64,000 nt of DNA from Moniliophthora roreri (taxonomy: Eukaryota; Basidiomycota; Agaricomycetes; Agaricales; Marasmiaceae), in the NCBI GenBank assembly GCA_001466705.2, contig LATX02000200.1:2170001-2234000 (forward strand). Reading direction: 5' to 3'. The translations under genes and the position numbers were made by a program. Under the pieces are notes generated by a model. It searched no databases. It saw only the letters and a list, made by a program, of their open reading frames with translations, and was not told the origin of the DNA. Shown here one piece after another: positions 35,251 to 46,471 of the stretch; within the stretch, counting starts at the first letter, position 1; each line of letters starts with the position of its first letter.

Positions 35251-38200
35251 TCAGATAGCTAATCCCGAGACGAGAGCCTGTGCTTTGTCTGACCTTGGCG
35301 TAATGCTGCAACGAAATTCTTCTGGGTGACTAGAGAACCGAGTTAGAGCTGACCAGAGATCCAACAGGCATTCACATACCTAACCAAACCGTCCGAGTAA
35401 ACGACGTCTATTTCGATTTCATCCCCAGCTTCATCCTTCGCCTTTGTGATATCGAAAGCAGCTAAGACAGAAGCCATTCCAGCCCACATGCTTTCCGAAG
35501 CCAAGTGTCGCCCAGGACAAATGCGCCTCCCTGAGAGACATCTATAATGGACATTCAACAAGACGATAGAATAAAATATACATACCGAATCCGAAAGTGA
35601 AACTCAGGTCGTCGGAGTTGCATGTACCATTCTCTGTCAGATATCTTTCGGGAATGAATGACTCAGGATCAGGGTATACAGTTTCATCCCGTGTCATAGC
35701 CCTAGGGAGAAAGTGTAAAACATGGAGTAGACTGAAGGAGAATAGCTGATCTACCATATATTAGCAGAGATGGGAGTACCTGAAGACCTGAGTCAGGTCA
35801 CACAATCGGTTCTTGAGGTGAATGATACAGACCTTTAGGTACGTAGTATCCATTAACTGTATCGTCACTGAGCGCTGCATGGAAGATACCGAGAGGTGCC
35901 ACCGGACGCCAACGCAAAGTTTCCCGCAAGACCGCTTCAATGTATGGCAACTTTGGACGGTCATCATAGGTTGGTAGTCGGTCTTTGCCAATGACACGGT
36001 CGATCTCTTCTTGAGCATGCTTCTGAATCTGAGGATAGGTTGCCATTGCTAAGAAAAATGACGCGAACGCCGTTACCGTCTGCACAGGTGGCCCAAGTCA
36101 ATACTGGAAGGGCAATCACCGGGAGGAACCTACGGTCTCAGCACCGGCTGTACTATCGATATTAGAACTACAAGTAATGATAATAAATGAACCAGTCACA
36201 CCTGCATATCCTAAAGCACAGAGCCGTTTGATCGTCAGCTCTTGCTCAAAATCATTTTCACCGTTGAACCAAGATCGATCCAGATATTTGGCCAAAAACG
36301 ATGGCTTTTTGCCGCCAGCATTCTACGACCAACATCAAATTGACGTTATGAAAGGAAAGAATGTGGATGCATACCATTTCATCTACCGCAACAGCGTAAG
36401 GCTTTTCGATCATATCGTCAATCCATATTCGACTTTGATGGATGATTTGCTGGAAACCGCAGCCCGGGAACCATGCGGGGAGGTAACGCATAAAGGGAAA
36501 GATGTTCACGATAGCAGTGGAAGACATCCCCAAGCCGACTACAGTTCCGGCTGCCTTTTCAGCCAATTCAACGAAGTAGTCATCAGTCGAAGCGATATCA
36601 TGGCCATACATCACACCTATTATAGTTGCAGCGGTCAGGCTGCATTAAGTTAGTTTACTTCCGACCTGTGTGGAATCGCGTCGCTTACCTTTTAATATGG
36701 GCGCGGAAGTTGCCTGGGTCATTCAATAGATTTACAAGGAATTCTCGCGTCTTCTCCATCTGAACAGGTAGATATTTAGAGGCAGCAGAGTCTCGAAGCC
36801 CCCCTTCAAAGATTCGGCGATGCTGGCGCCACGTTTCGCCGTATGGCATGAAGGCTGCACACCAGACAATTGATTGCGGGATCGGGAGTAGCATCGACAT
36901 GAGAGGACCTACGGAAGGCAACAGTTGTCCAGCCCATCCTAAACCACACATTGAATGCTGGAGAAAGAAGATACCACAATCTGGACGTACAAATCAAGCG
37001 TGGCAAAATGCGGTCGGTCGGAGTAAATTCGAGACCGTTTCTCAAACAGCTCATGAGCAAGCTCACGAGAATTGATAACTATGACATGCTGTCCGAGCAC
37101 TTCAAAGTGAAAAAGGTCTCCGCCTGGATGATGTCTTGTCAAAACCAAGCATTCTAGACAGGAGGATGATCATACCATATAAATGGCCCCATTCGGAGAA
37201 TGTCTTCCAAGGCTTTATCGTGGGGATGTCGAAAAGATTCCCGATAAGAGGCCATGGCTTAGGACCTGGAGGATACTTTGAGAAGCGTCTAGTTGACCTG
37301 CGGTACCAAATCAGGAAGCCGGCCAGCAATGCTGGAGAAACCAAGTAAAATATGGTTACGGTGTGCATCTGGTGGGGGTAAATTAGGTGAGATGTCGGCT
37401 GAATCTCAGGGCCTATAAATGCCTAGGTACCTTATATGTATTTGAGGAGCGGTTGATCCCGGTATTAAGAAGGGCGTAGTCTGCTGTTCTCTTTTCTCGC
37501 GGTTTTCCAGGAGTAGAGAAAGCTTATGCCAATGCTAAGCCAATGGGGAGCCAACGGGGCTTTTCACTCGACGTGCAGAATGAACGACTTGGGAGAAAGA
37601 TATCGCGGCATTGCGGCGAGAACTATACTCTGCGTTGAATAAAGCGAAAGTCACACTAGTAGGCCTTCCACGAACGAACAGTTTACTCACCGGGCAGCGA
37701 TATAATGTAGCACCAGCCTATACATCGTACTAAGGGGAATTCGTAGTTCTCCTTCGTCCAGACTCCACACCGAATGACTCGGAATAGTGATGTTACATCA
37801 AAGAGCATCTGTCGTTGACAAGGCACGGCTTGAGGCACGGCGTACAAAACGATTAAGTACATACCGGTCCGAGTTTGCGAGACTTCCTTATACTACGGAA
37901 GGTATAAGATGGGTGGGGAAAGTTGCGGACAGGTAGATCGTTTTGTTTAGTTCGTTTCGTCGTTCTGCTAGCAATGCTTCGCTCTCATCGTCGTTTAGCC
38001 CCAGAAAGTTTCCGCAAAACCACAACGTTAGAAAACGGACTCGTGATTGCCTGATGGCCCACTGCGGCAAGTCCATAAGCCTTCAAAAGAGTGACAATGA
38101 TGATAGTGATTTAGTTGACTGATGCACTGTTGAAGAACGGCAGAAGAAACACTCATTTGGTTGTTTGGTACACAGAGGAAGCAGGGAGAAACACGCGTGG

Positions 38201-38795
38201 GTACGTGGAGTTCGATCACGTCTTTCGGGGGAGCCGAGTTTGAATCTTGATATCTGCATTTCCCGGAAATCTTTCCCTCTCCGACCTCTTCTCATCTGAC
38301 GAGGACCAATGGTTACTCACTAGTACTCACACTCACAACTTTGGCTTTGGAAGTTGAACGTTGAACGCTCGATCAACTATTGAGTAACCTAATCCCCATG
38401 ACCATCAGGAAACAAATCCTTTTCAAATTAAATTGGAATTATGATAAACATCGAAACGATGGATCGCTTAGACGGAGGCGGTTTCGGTTATGAGTACTTT
38501 GGACTTCAGGTATGTTGGCCACTGCATTCATTCTGCCGTCTACATTGATAGGAATGAAAGAGGATTCAGCATACTGAATACGTCCATTTTTCGTTTTAAT
38601 CCCAAGGTTGTCGCTCGTTAGGTTCAGAGGTTGCGATGTAAAGGATGAATCACATACTGTATCAGTCAAGCACCTTAGGACCACCAGGACCACATTCGGT
38701 TCGATTGTTTTTAGATATTCGCAGATTCCACACTGCAGTGCCGATGTTTATCATCGCTGGGCATGGACAATGTATTCGGTCCTTTACCATAGACA
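35210..38795. repeat. P450 tandem unit 1 (about 3.59 kb)
   Basis: Starts at a block ending tttgttgcaagtgagtc (35219) that recurs at about 38805 and, more diverged, at 61350. The unit includes P450 copy 1 and ~1.4 kb of 5' flank. The flank (37370-38770) matches 59944-61340, including the tgctagcaatgcttcgctctc-type block at 37970 and 60520. Confidence 0.85.
35251..37368 (-). CDS. Cytochrome P450 monooxygenase, copy 1 (intact)
   Basis: Heme-thiolate monooxygenase, presumably anchored in the ER membrane. The ATG at 37368 begins an N-terminal membrane anchor (VTIFYLVSPALLAGFLIWY) and the proline hinge KYPPGPKPWPLIGN. Later motifs: FMPYGETWRQHRR in the C-helix region, an I-helix AGAET joined across an intron to TVTAF, K-helix ETLR within EAVLRETLRWRP, FIPERYL, and the heme loop FTFGFG joined to RRICPGRHLA with the Cys ligand. 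The end is inferred from YSDGLV spliced to HPEEFRCSITPR and GLAI, stop at 35253-35251. There are at least eight exons. All key residues are present. It resembles agaricomycete P450s often labelled O-methylsterigmatocystin oxidoreductase-like; substrate unknown. It is the only intact member of three tandem copies. Confidence 0.9.
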
Positions 38796-38960
38796 AATAC
38801 TCCTTGTTGCAAGTGAGTGAAGGAATAGGGCTTTAGATAGCTAATCCTGAGACGAGAGCCTGTGCTTTGTCTGACCTTGGCGTAATGCTGCAACGAAACT
38901 CTCCCGGGTGACTAGATAACAGGGTTAGAGTCGACCAGAGACTCAACGAGCATTCACATA

Positions 38961-39211
38961 TGTTGCAGCAGCACTATTTCAGAGAGATGAGACTGAGGTG
39001 CACACAGAGAAAGAGTACACAAATGCTGTTGATTATTCATAGCAATACTGAGTGTACACATATAAATACTAAGACATGAAACAGAATAAGAGGTGAAATA
39101 TAAGGTAAAACGTGTATTAACCAGCAGAGTGTGTGTCACCTGGTAAAACTGATCAAAGACATGTAACAGGGGCTATCGTTGTTTGATGACCAAAACTGCT
39201 ATTTCATGACA
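38961..39211 (-). repeat. Copia element 3' LTR
   Basis: Begins tgttgcagcagcac and ends atttcatgaca on the plus strand. Matches 41667-41917. Confidence 0.85.
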
Positions 39212-40738
39212 CTCCCACTTGGTCATCAGACACAATACTCTGTCAAACAAAAGAGAAACAAGAGGGAGGGAAAAGAAACATACACAAAGAGAAACGAGCT
39301 CATGACTCCCACTGACCCCAGTACAACCTCACATTGCATAACAATTCTCAAGCACTGCAAACCCCGCTAATATGTTGAACCTAGAAAAGACCCACTTTTA
39401 TTCATTTTACACTATTTCTGAATTGGAACACTTTAATATGACACGAGATAACAGGTAATAAGGACTAGAGTGAGCCCAGTCTGCTAGTCATTGCCTTAGA
39501 GAAGCTGTGGTACCTTAGAAAGTATGAAGAGCTATATGATACGCTATACAGAGGTGTCTAAGCTGTACTTTCTAACCTATCTAAGTATCAGATCCAAAGC
39601 GGATCACTCCTGAAACCTGTAGGGAATCTAACTATGGCCCAATGAATGCATTGGCTAGTTAACCAAGCTCTCAAAGTGCTATCAATGGGATTTTAACTTC
39701 TACTTTACTTTTCTATGACATCTTGCAAAGTGCAAGCTGCAGTCAAACAGTACAGAGATACTTAGAGGAGACATCAAAACAGAAAGATGACTTAGAACAG
39801 GAACGATCATAGAACGATCCTCCTCCAAAGTCAATATACAGATCAGAGTCAAAGCAGGTGATCTCTTAATAAAGAATTCACCGGCGGCTAAACAATATGT
39901 GATAAGCAAACTAGGTACAAAGACTGCTCAGAAAGACAGAAATCACTTCCGAAGGACATCCACTACCTACAGACAGATACAACAAGACATATGAAGAATA
40001 TCTAACGTGCAAGAAATCCTAAATAAGACTGAGCGTGCATTGTCAAAGGAGATAGGAACAATAACAGCGTGTTCCAACCTTGGAAACTTTGGCATCTAGG
40101 CCACTGCTGAGAATCTAGAACACCTGGAAACGTAGATACCCATGCAGATATGGTCGGATACCCTAGTGGCCAGACTCTGTGACATCCGAATAATCCCTCT
40201 TTTAGTATCTCAGTCACTCATTTGTCATTTCCTGAATTATCGGACATTATTTATATTTTTCTGTAGATATATTACATGGACTGTATATAAGGACAGCTAG
40301 ATATTTGTATATACTCAAGTAACTCTGCCCCCTCTGATTGTGAATACATGACGAGTTTGTTTGGTGTATAAATTTGTGTGCCATTCTAGTTTTGCTTTCT
40401 CACTACAGGCCCTGGAGATTGGTCCTGAGTGACTCCAGAGAGATAGAAATCTGATAACGAANCTTTGTACAGGACTGTAGCTCTTGTGTTTGTGCTTTGT
40501 GCACCGTGTTCTTTGTGTTTTGTATGTGTGTTTGTGATATAAACCATTTTAAAATCATATATACTCCTCTGGAGGTGAACACTTTGAAGTTGAACACTTC
40601 AATAAGAGAGAATCAACCTAGCTAAGAGTTTTGTTGGCATTCTAAGTGCAGTAACTCTGATCACGTCGATCCACACTTGCACAACAAACTGAGTTAGACT
40701 TTTGGAGGTTATCTTTTTTGGGTAGTTTTCCACTAGTC
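39212..40738. other. Non-coding interior of the copia element, with a one-base gap
   Basis: No retroelement protein in any frame. Near 40178 a tgtgacatccg start is followed by a TATA-like tatataagg at about 40290, so part of this stretch could be an LTR of another element; the far boundary is unclear. A single N (40462) shows the assembly is uncertain here. Confidence 0.4.
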
Positions 40739-41542
40739 TTATCTTAGACAAATTACTGCCGTTGGAGTTGTAGCAGAGTCACCACTGGTCGTCACAGGGG
40801 GAAGGGGACACTTTGCAGCAAAATGCCCCTTGTTGCTGCACTGGAAGCAACTAATGTTTGCCGGATCAATAGCTTTCTTCCCTCCAGCTTGTGCCACAAA
40901 TGCCTTAGCCGTTGTCCTGGGGGTATCCGAGATGCTGTGCCACCCAGACCCCGCCTTCCCGCCACTGAACCGAGTTTGTTGAGCCAGGACTCGCCCCATG
41001 ATGTAGTATTTGTCAGTCTTCTTTGGATCCACCTCAAGCACTGTATGCAAAGTCTCAAATTGCTCCAGTAGGGCATTCAATAGCCCACTTGTGATCTGTG
41101 TCGCTGTCGGAGGCTCCCCCTTCATCTCCAACTGATCTGCCAGACTAAGGAAATATGTCATAAAGTCCTTCAGTTCAACATCCTCCTCCCACTTCACACT
41201 TGAAAACATATCCCACAAAACCCCTGTTCCTACAAGGGAGGACCCAGTATGAAATTCGGTCAAGATCTCCCACATCCTGCATGGATTCTCTTCGTGTCCC
41301 CGGACCAATGGAATCTGACTCCTGTCAAGGCGTTTGATGATATCATTCGCCGCTGCATATGTCTTCTTCCTCCAAGCCTTAACCGTTTTCGAGTTCTCGC
41401 TCCCTATCGGCCTACTGACACCTGGATCAATATACTCCAACAATTCCTTCTCCCTCAAGGAAGCCCAAAGTTCAAAGTCCACAGTATAGAACCTCCCTGT
41501 CTGGTTATCCAACTTTGTCCATTGTGAACGGTCAGAATCACT
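40739..41542 (-). CDS. Copia-type Gag protein
   Basis: An open frame of roughly 265-275 codons. It has the helical gag layout of copia elements (WTKLDNQTGRFYTVDFELW near the start, WEILTEFHTGSS in the middle). It ends with a classical CCHC zinc knuckle, CFQCSNKGHFAAKC (C-x2-C-x4-H-x4-C). The frame is intact, unlike the gypsy genes nearby. No pol follows, so the element would depend on another copy for transposition. The Met used here is the first plausible one downstream of the 5' LTR. Confidence 0.8.
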   Translation of the reverse strand, partial: SDSDRSQWTKLDNQTGRFYTVDFELWASLREKELLEYIDPGVSRPIGSENSKTVKAWRKKTYAAANDIIKRLDRSQIPLVRGHEENPCRMWEILTEFHTGSSLVGTGVLWDMFSSVKWEEDVELKDFMTYFLSLADQLEMKGEPPTATQITSGLLNALLEQFETLHTVLEVDPKKTDKYYIMGRVLAQQTRFSGGKAGSGWHSISDTPRTTAKAFVAQAGGKKAIDPANISCFQCSNKGHFAAKCPLPPVTTSGDSATTPTAVICLR

Positions 41543-41666
41543 GTTGCCCATAATGCCCAAAATGCCCAAAATATGCCCAAAATGCCTGTTGTGTGCCCGA
41601 GATGCCCAAGTGTCAGCCTAGTAATGTGTCTGTTTGTATGAATCTAGGGGGCCAGGGCCCATAACC

Positions 41667-41917
41667 TGTTGCAGCAGTGCTATTTCAGAGAGATGAGACT
41701 GAGGTGCACACAGAGAAAGAGTACACAAATGCTGTTGATTATTCATAGCAATACTGAGTGTACACATATAAATACTAAGACATGAAACAGAATAAGAGGT
41801 GAAATATAAGGTAAAACGTGTATTAACCAGCAGAGTGTGTGTCACCTGGTAAAACTGATCAAAGACATGTAACAGGGGCTATCGTTGTTTGATGACCAAA
41901 ACCGCTATTTCATGACA
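41667..41917 (-). repeat. Copia element 5' LTR
   Basis: Second 251-bp LTR copy, followed by the target duplication acata and then P450 copy 2 sequence. Confidence 0.85.
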
Positions 41918-42333
41918 ACATACCTAACCAGATCATCAGAATATACAACATCTGTTTCAATTTTTTTTCCAGCTTCATCCTTTGCTTTTGTGATATCAAA
42001 AGCAGCTAGAACTAAAGCCATTCCAGCCCATATGCTATCTGAAGCCAAGTGTTGCCCAGAACAACTGTGCCTCCCTGGGAGATAGTATTAGTGTGCAATC
42101 GATAGGATGGCGGGGTACTATTCACATACCAAATCCGAAAGTGAAAGTCATCTCATCATTATTGCATGTGTCATTCTCTGTCAGGTATCTTTCAGGAATG
42201 AATGACTCAGGACCAGAGTATACACTTTCATCTCGCGTCATAGCCCTAGCGAAGAGGCATGAAACACAATGCAGATTCTAAAAGCATGAATCCATTTACT
42301 ATATGTTAGCGGCTATGGGGGTACCTGAAGGCT

Positions 42334-44774
42334 TGATTCAGATCAGAGTATTGGTCCCAGAATTGGTAAACAGACCTTTAGGCATGTAGTATCTATTCAC
42401 AGTGTTGTCACTAAGCGCTGCATGGAAGAAACCAAGAGGTGCTACTGGACACCAACATGAAGTTTCCTGCAAAACTGATTCAATATATGGCAACTTTGGA
42501 CAGTCATCGTAAGTTGGTAGTCGGTCTTTGCCAATGACGCGGCTGATTCCTTCTTGAGCTCACTTCTGCACCTGAGGGTAGGTTGCCATTGCTAAGAAAA
42601 ACGATTCAAAAGCTGCTACCGTCTACACAAGCAACCCAAGTCAATACTGTTGACGATCTCTGGGAGGAAACATACAGTATCAGCACTAGCTAGACAATTG
42701 ATATTAAAACTAGGTTACTTGTGAAGAATGCACCAGTCATACCAGCATATGCAGTAGCACAAATATGTTTGATCATTAGCTCTTGCTCAGAATCATCTTC
42801 ACCATTGAACCAGGATCGATTTAGATATCTGCCCAAAAGTGATGGCTTTCTGCTGCCAGAACTCTATGACCAATGTTAAAGTAAAGTTATGAAAGGGAAG
42901 GATGTAAATGCATACCATTTCATCTACCACAACAGCATAAGGTTTTTTGACCATATCATTGATCCATATTTTGATTTTGATGGATGATTTGCTGGAAACC
43001 ACAACCCGGAAACCATGCTGGGAAGTGTCGCATGAAAGAAAACACATTCATGATGGCAGCAGAAGATTTCTCCAAGCTGGTTATGGTCCTGGCTGCCTTT
43101 TCAGCCAACTCGACGAAGTAATCATTGGATGAAGTGATATCGTGGCCATATGTCATGCCCATTATGATTGCAGCAGTCAGGCTGTATTTGTTATGTTACT
43201 TGCACAGCAACAACAACTAACACCACAATGACATAGTGGTGCTAAAGGTTCAAGTTCGAGTTCACTAGCAGAGCTAGGTTCAGAAGATCATTCGTTGGCT
43301 TAAAACACAAGTTGATTAACTAGGTCAAGCTGAGGAGCTTAGACCTAGATCTCTATCTACTTATACACTGTTTGTATCTACTAAGTTGTACATTGTTAAC
43401 AGTCACAACTTGGTATACAAAGATATGAATTGGTATGCAAATAGTTCCTGAAGAGAAAGATGAAATTATAATTATATCATAACCAAAGTCATTGTGATGT
43501 CAGAGATGAAATCAAGATGATGTCATGAAATGATATCATAAATAAGAAACTGANTGATTCAGATCAGAGTATTGGTCCCAGAATTGGTAAACAGACCTTT
43601 AGGCATGTAGTATCTATTCACAGTGTTGTCACTAAGCGCTGCATGGAAGAAACCAAGAGGTGCTACTGGACACCAACATGAAGTTTCCTGCAAAACTGAT
43701 TCAATATATGGCAACTTTGGACAGTCATCGTAAGTTGGTAGTCGGTCTTTGCCAATGACGCGGCTGATTCCTTCTTGAGCTCACTTCTGCACCTGAGGGT
43801 AGGTTGCCATTGCTAAGAAAAACGATTCAAAAGCTGCTACCGTCTACACAAGCAACCCAAGTCAATACTGTTGACGATCTCTGGGAGGAAACATACAGTA
43901 TCAGCACTAGCTAGACAATTGATATTAAAACTAGGTTACTTGTGAAGAATGCACCAGTCATACCAGCATATGCAGTAGCACAAATATGTTTGATCATTAG
44001 CTCTTGCTCAGAATCATCTTCACCATTGAACCAGGATCGATTTAGATATCTGCCCAAAAGTGATGGCTTTCTGCTGCCAGAACTCTATGACCAATGTTAA
44101 AGTAAAGTTATGAAAGGGAAGGATGTAAATGCATACCATTTCATCTACCACAACAGCATAAGGTTTTTTGACCATATCATTGATCCATATTTTGATTTTG
44201 ATGGATGATTTGCTGGAAACCACAACCCGGAAACCATGCTGGGAAGTGTCGCATGAAAGAAAACACATTCATGATGGCAGCAGAAGATTTCTCCAAGCTG
44301 GTTATGGTCCTGGCTGCCTTTTCAGCCAACTCGACGAAGTAATCATTGGATGAAGTGATATCGTGGCCATATGTCATGCCCATTATGATTGCAGCAGTCA
44401 GGCTGTATTTGTTATGTTACTTGCACAGCAACAACAACTAACACCACAATGACATAGTGGTGCTAAAGGTTCAAGTTCGAGTTCACTAGCAGAGCTAGGT
44501 TCAGAAGATCATTCGTTGGCTTAAAACACAAGTTGATTAACTAGGTCAAGCTGAGGAGCTTAGACCTAGATCTCTATCTACTTATACACTGTTTGTATCT
44601 ACTAAGTTGTACATTGTTAACAGTCACAACTTGGTATACAAAGATATGAATTGGTATGCAAATAGTTCCTGAAGAGAAAGATGAAATTATAATTATATCA
44701 TAACCAAAGTCATTGTGATGTCAGAGATGAAATCAAGATGATGTCATGAAATGATATCATAAATAAGAAACTGA
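42334..44774. repeat. Apparent 1220-bp direct duplication around an N (probable assembly artefact)
   Basis: 42334-43553 and 43555-44774 read the same wherever I compared them, offset exactly 1221, with a single n at 43554. Both copies contain the same part of P450 copy 2 and the same left part of the gypsy LTR. The first LTR copy stops abruptly at the N. Confidence 0.9.
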
Positions 44775-44983
44775 TAGAAACTAATAGAATAATGACGTCG
44801 AGATGAAATCATTAATGAAATCATGATGACGTCTTAAATATTATGGAAAGCATAGGGAGAAAAGAGGGCTGGGAAGGTTTACGAGTCCAGATGTTAATGG
44901 GAAGCATAGGTAAAAAAGAGAAAAGTAGCGCTGAAGAGCACTAAAGAAAGCAAAGAAAAGTGAAAGAAAAAGTGTCTGTAACA
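44410..44983 (-). repeat. Gypsy-1 3' LTR
   Basis: 574 bp, begins tgttatgttacttgc and ends gtgtctgtaaca. A partial copy at 43189-43553 belongs to the probable assembly duplication. Confidence 0.88.
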
Positions 44984-46452
44984 TTACCCTCTGCTTAGGC
45001 ATAAACATCCTCGTTTGCGATAGGTCTTCCTCCGACTAACCATTCTCCTACTGCAAATCTGTCCATTGGTGAAAAGAAAAATGTCCTCGGTCCCTCTTCT
45101 TCTCCTACATCAACAGTAATTGCTGGCGCTCCTGTCGCTCCTGGTTGTTCATTGCTCTCTGTTTCCCTTGAGGTCGTGATCCCAATTGAGATCATCTCGT
45201 GGATCGTAGTCAGGAGATGAAGGACCGCAGGGATAGTCGCGTCCCGAAGTTCTAGTAGACCTTCGTTGGTCACCGCAGTCTCGAGAGAGATGTCCAGCCT
45301 TAGCAATTCCACAGACTGGACAACTGTAGTGAGTGCAGTTGATGGCGCAGTGTTTGCCCAGTCGGCACACAGGGCATTGAGTAAGTCATACACCTCTACC
45401 ATCCATGCCTCTGGATGCAGTGTAGGAGGCCTCAATCTGTTGTTTGGATGCAGAACCTCATCGTCTGTTTCCTCGTCCTTGATGTCCCATACCGACACCT
45501 TGGGGTTGAGTCAGGTTTGGTGTGGGTGGTACAGCAGAGGTGGACTGGGTGAGGGAGGTGGATTCGAGTTCATTGGTGGCGTTCATTCGTCGGTAGGCAT
45601 TACTGGGGTTGAAGCGAGAGGCATGGTTGAGGGGGGTGATGGGGGAGTGGGACATTGGGGGCGGAGTGATGGGTGGAGAGACATTTGGGAAGAGCTCTGC
45701 TCTGTCAGAGGCTCTTGAAACAACAGATTCAGGAGAGGAGTGTTGAGAGGTATGGTCGACAACATCCTTGGAAGGTGGGTAGATGAGGTCGAGGGGTTCG
45801 TCCACAGGTGACTGGTTTCTTGTTCCTCCACTTCCAACTGTTCCCGGATGGCTTCTAGCTCCATCCATGCTGGCAGTGGTCGTCATGGGGAGGAGGGAAT
45901 AAAGGGGTCAGTCCGTTGCTCTAAGCTTGAGGATGGTCTGTCCTCTTGTGATCTCTCTTGCTCTTCATAGGTGTCATTGATGTCTGTGGATTGCTGGAAT
46001 GAAGGTGGGCTTGTTTGGGTTAAGATCATTGTCGATTGGAAGGGACTCCCCATTGGGACCTAAGTCTGGATTTACTAGGTATAATAGTAGATTATTGATG
46101 TCATTAGGAATGGACGGTACCGTTATTGTGCCCTCTAGGACAACAGGATGGTCTCCCTTGACCAAGGTTCTGGCAAACAGTCCTGCTTCTCTATCAAGGT
46201 GTGCGATCACTTGGTCGAGAAGCCTTCAGTGTCTTCGTAGGAAGAGCAGCGCTCCCATTCCCGTTTGATGGTGTTGATGGTTGCTTCATTCCATCATCCT
46301 CATGAGCTGATCATCGTAATGTTCGGAATTGAGAACATAGAGTAGTTCATAGACCGAAGGGGTGAAGGGTTCATGATAGGTTATTTTGTCGGGGTAAGCG
46401 TGGTTGGGGGAAAGAGAAGAACCAGCTGGGAAGGGAGAGGTGAAAGGCATTT
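44984..46452 (-). pseudogene. Gypsy-1 3' accessory region with a double zinc-knuckle frame
   Basis: Between the pol stop and the 3' LTR lie several minus-strand open stretches separated by stops and frame changes. One begins MPFTSPFPAGSSLSPNHAYP (46452). A frame at about 45376-45270 reads CPVCRLGKHCAINC and then CPVCGIAKAGHLSRDC, two CCHC knuckles (C-x2-C-x4-H-x4-C and C-x2-C-x6-H-x4-C). An overlapping frame (45498-44995) is also open. The original gene seems to have encoded a Ser/Pro-rich protein with C-terminal nucleic-acid-binding knuckles, separate from Gag. It is now frameshifted. Confidence 0.6.
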
Positions 46453-46471
46453 CATCTGTGTGAATGAAGAA

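Larger units (their letters stand above)
38961..41917 (-). mobile_element. Ty1/copia-type LTR element (gag only)
   Basis: Two 251-bp LTRs (38961-39211 and 41667-41917) that look nearly identical where I compared them, flanked by the 5-bp duplication acata (38956-38960 and 41918-41922). The coding strand is minus. A polypurine tract (aagtgggag on the minus strand) sits next to the left LTR, which is therefore the 3' LTR. Only a gag frame is present; no protease, integrase or reverse transcriptase is seen in the remaining ~1.5 kb. That stretch contains an N at 40462. Confidence 0.85.

Noticed and set aside
37411..37420. TATA box for P450 copy 1 (tataaat)
   Set aside because: It reads TATAAAT on the plus strand, opposite to the gene; on the minus strand it is only ATTTATA, so I do not call it.
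43555..44774. A fourth, separate P450 fragment created by a recent tandem duplication
   Set aside because: It appears identical to 42334-43553, abuts a single N and includes the same LTR edge. An assembly overlap is the simpler explanation, so I do not count it as another gene copy.
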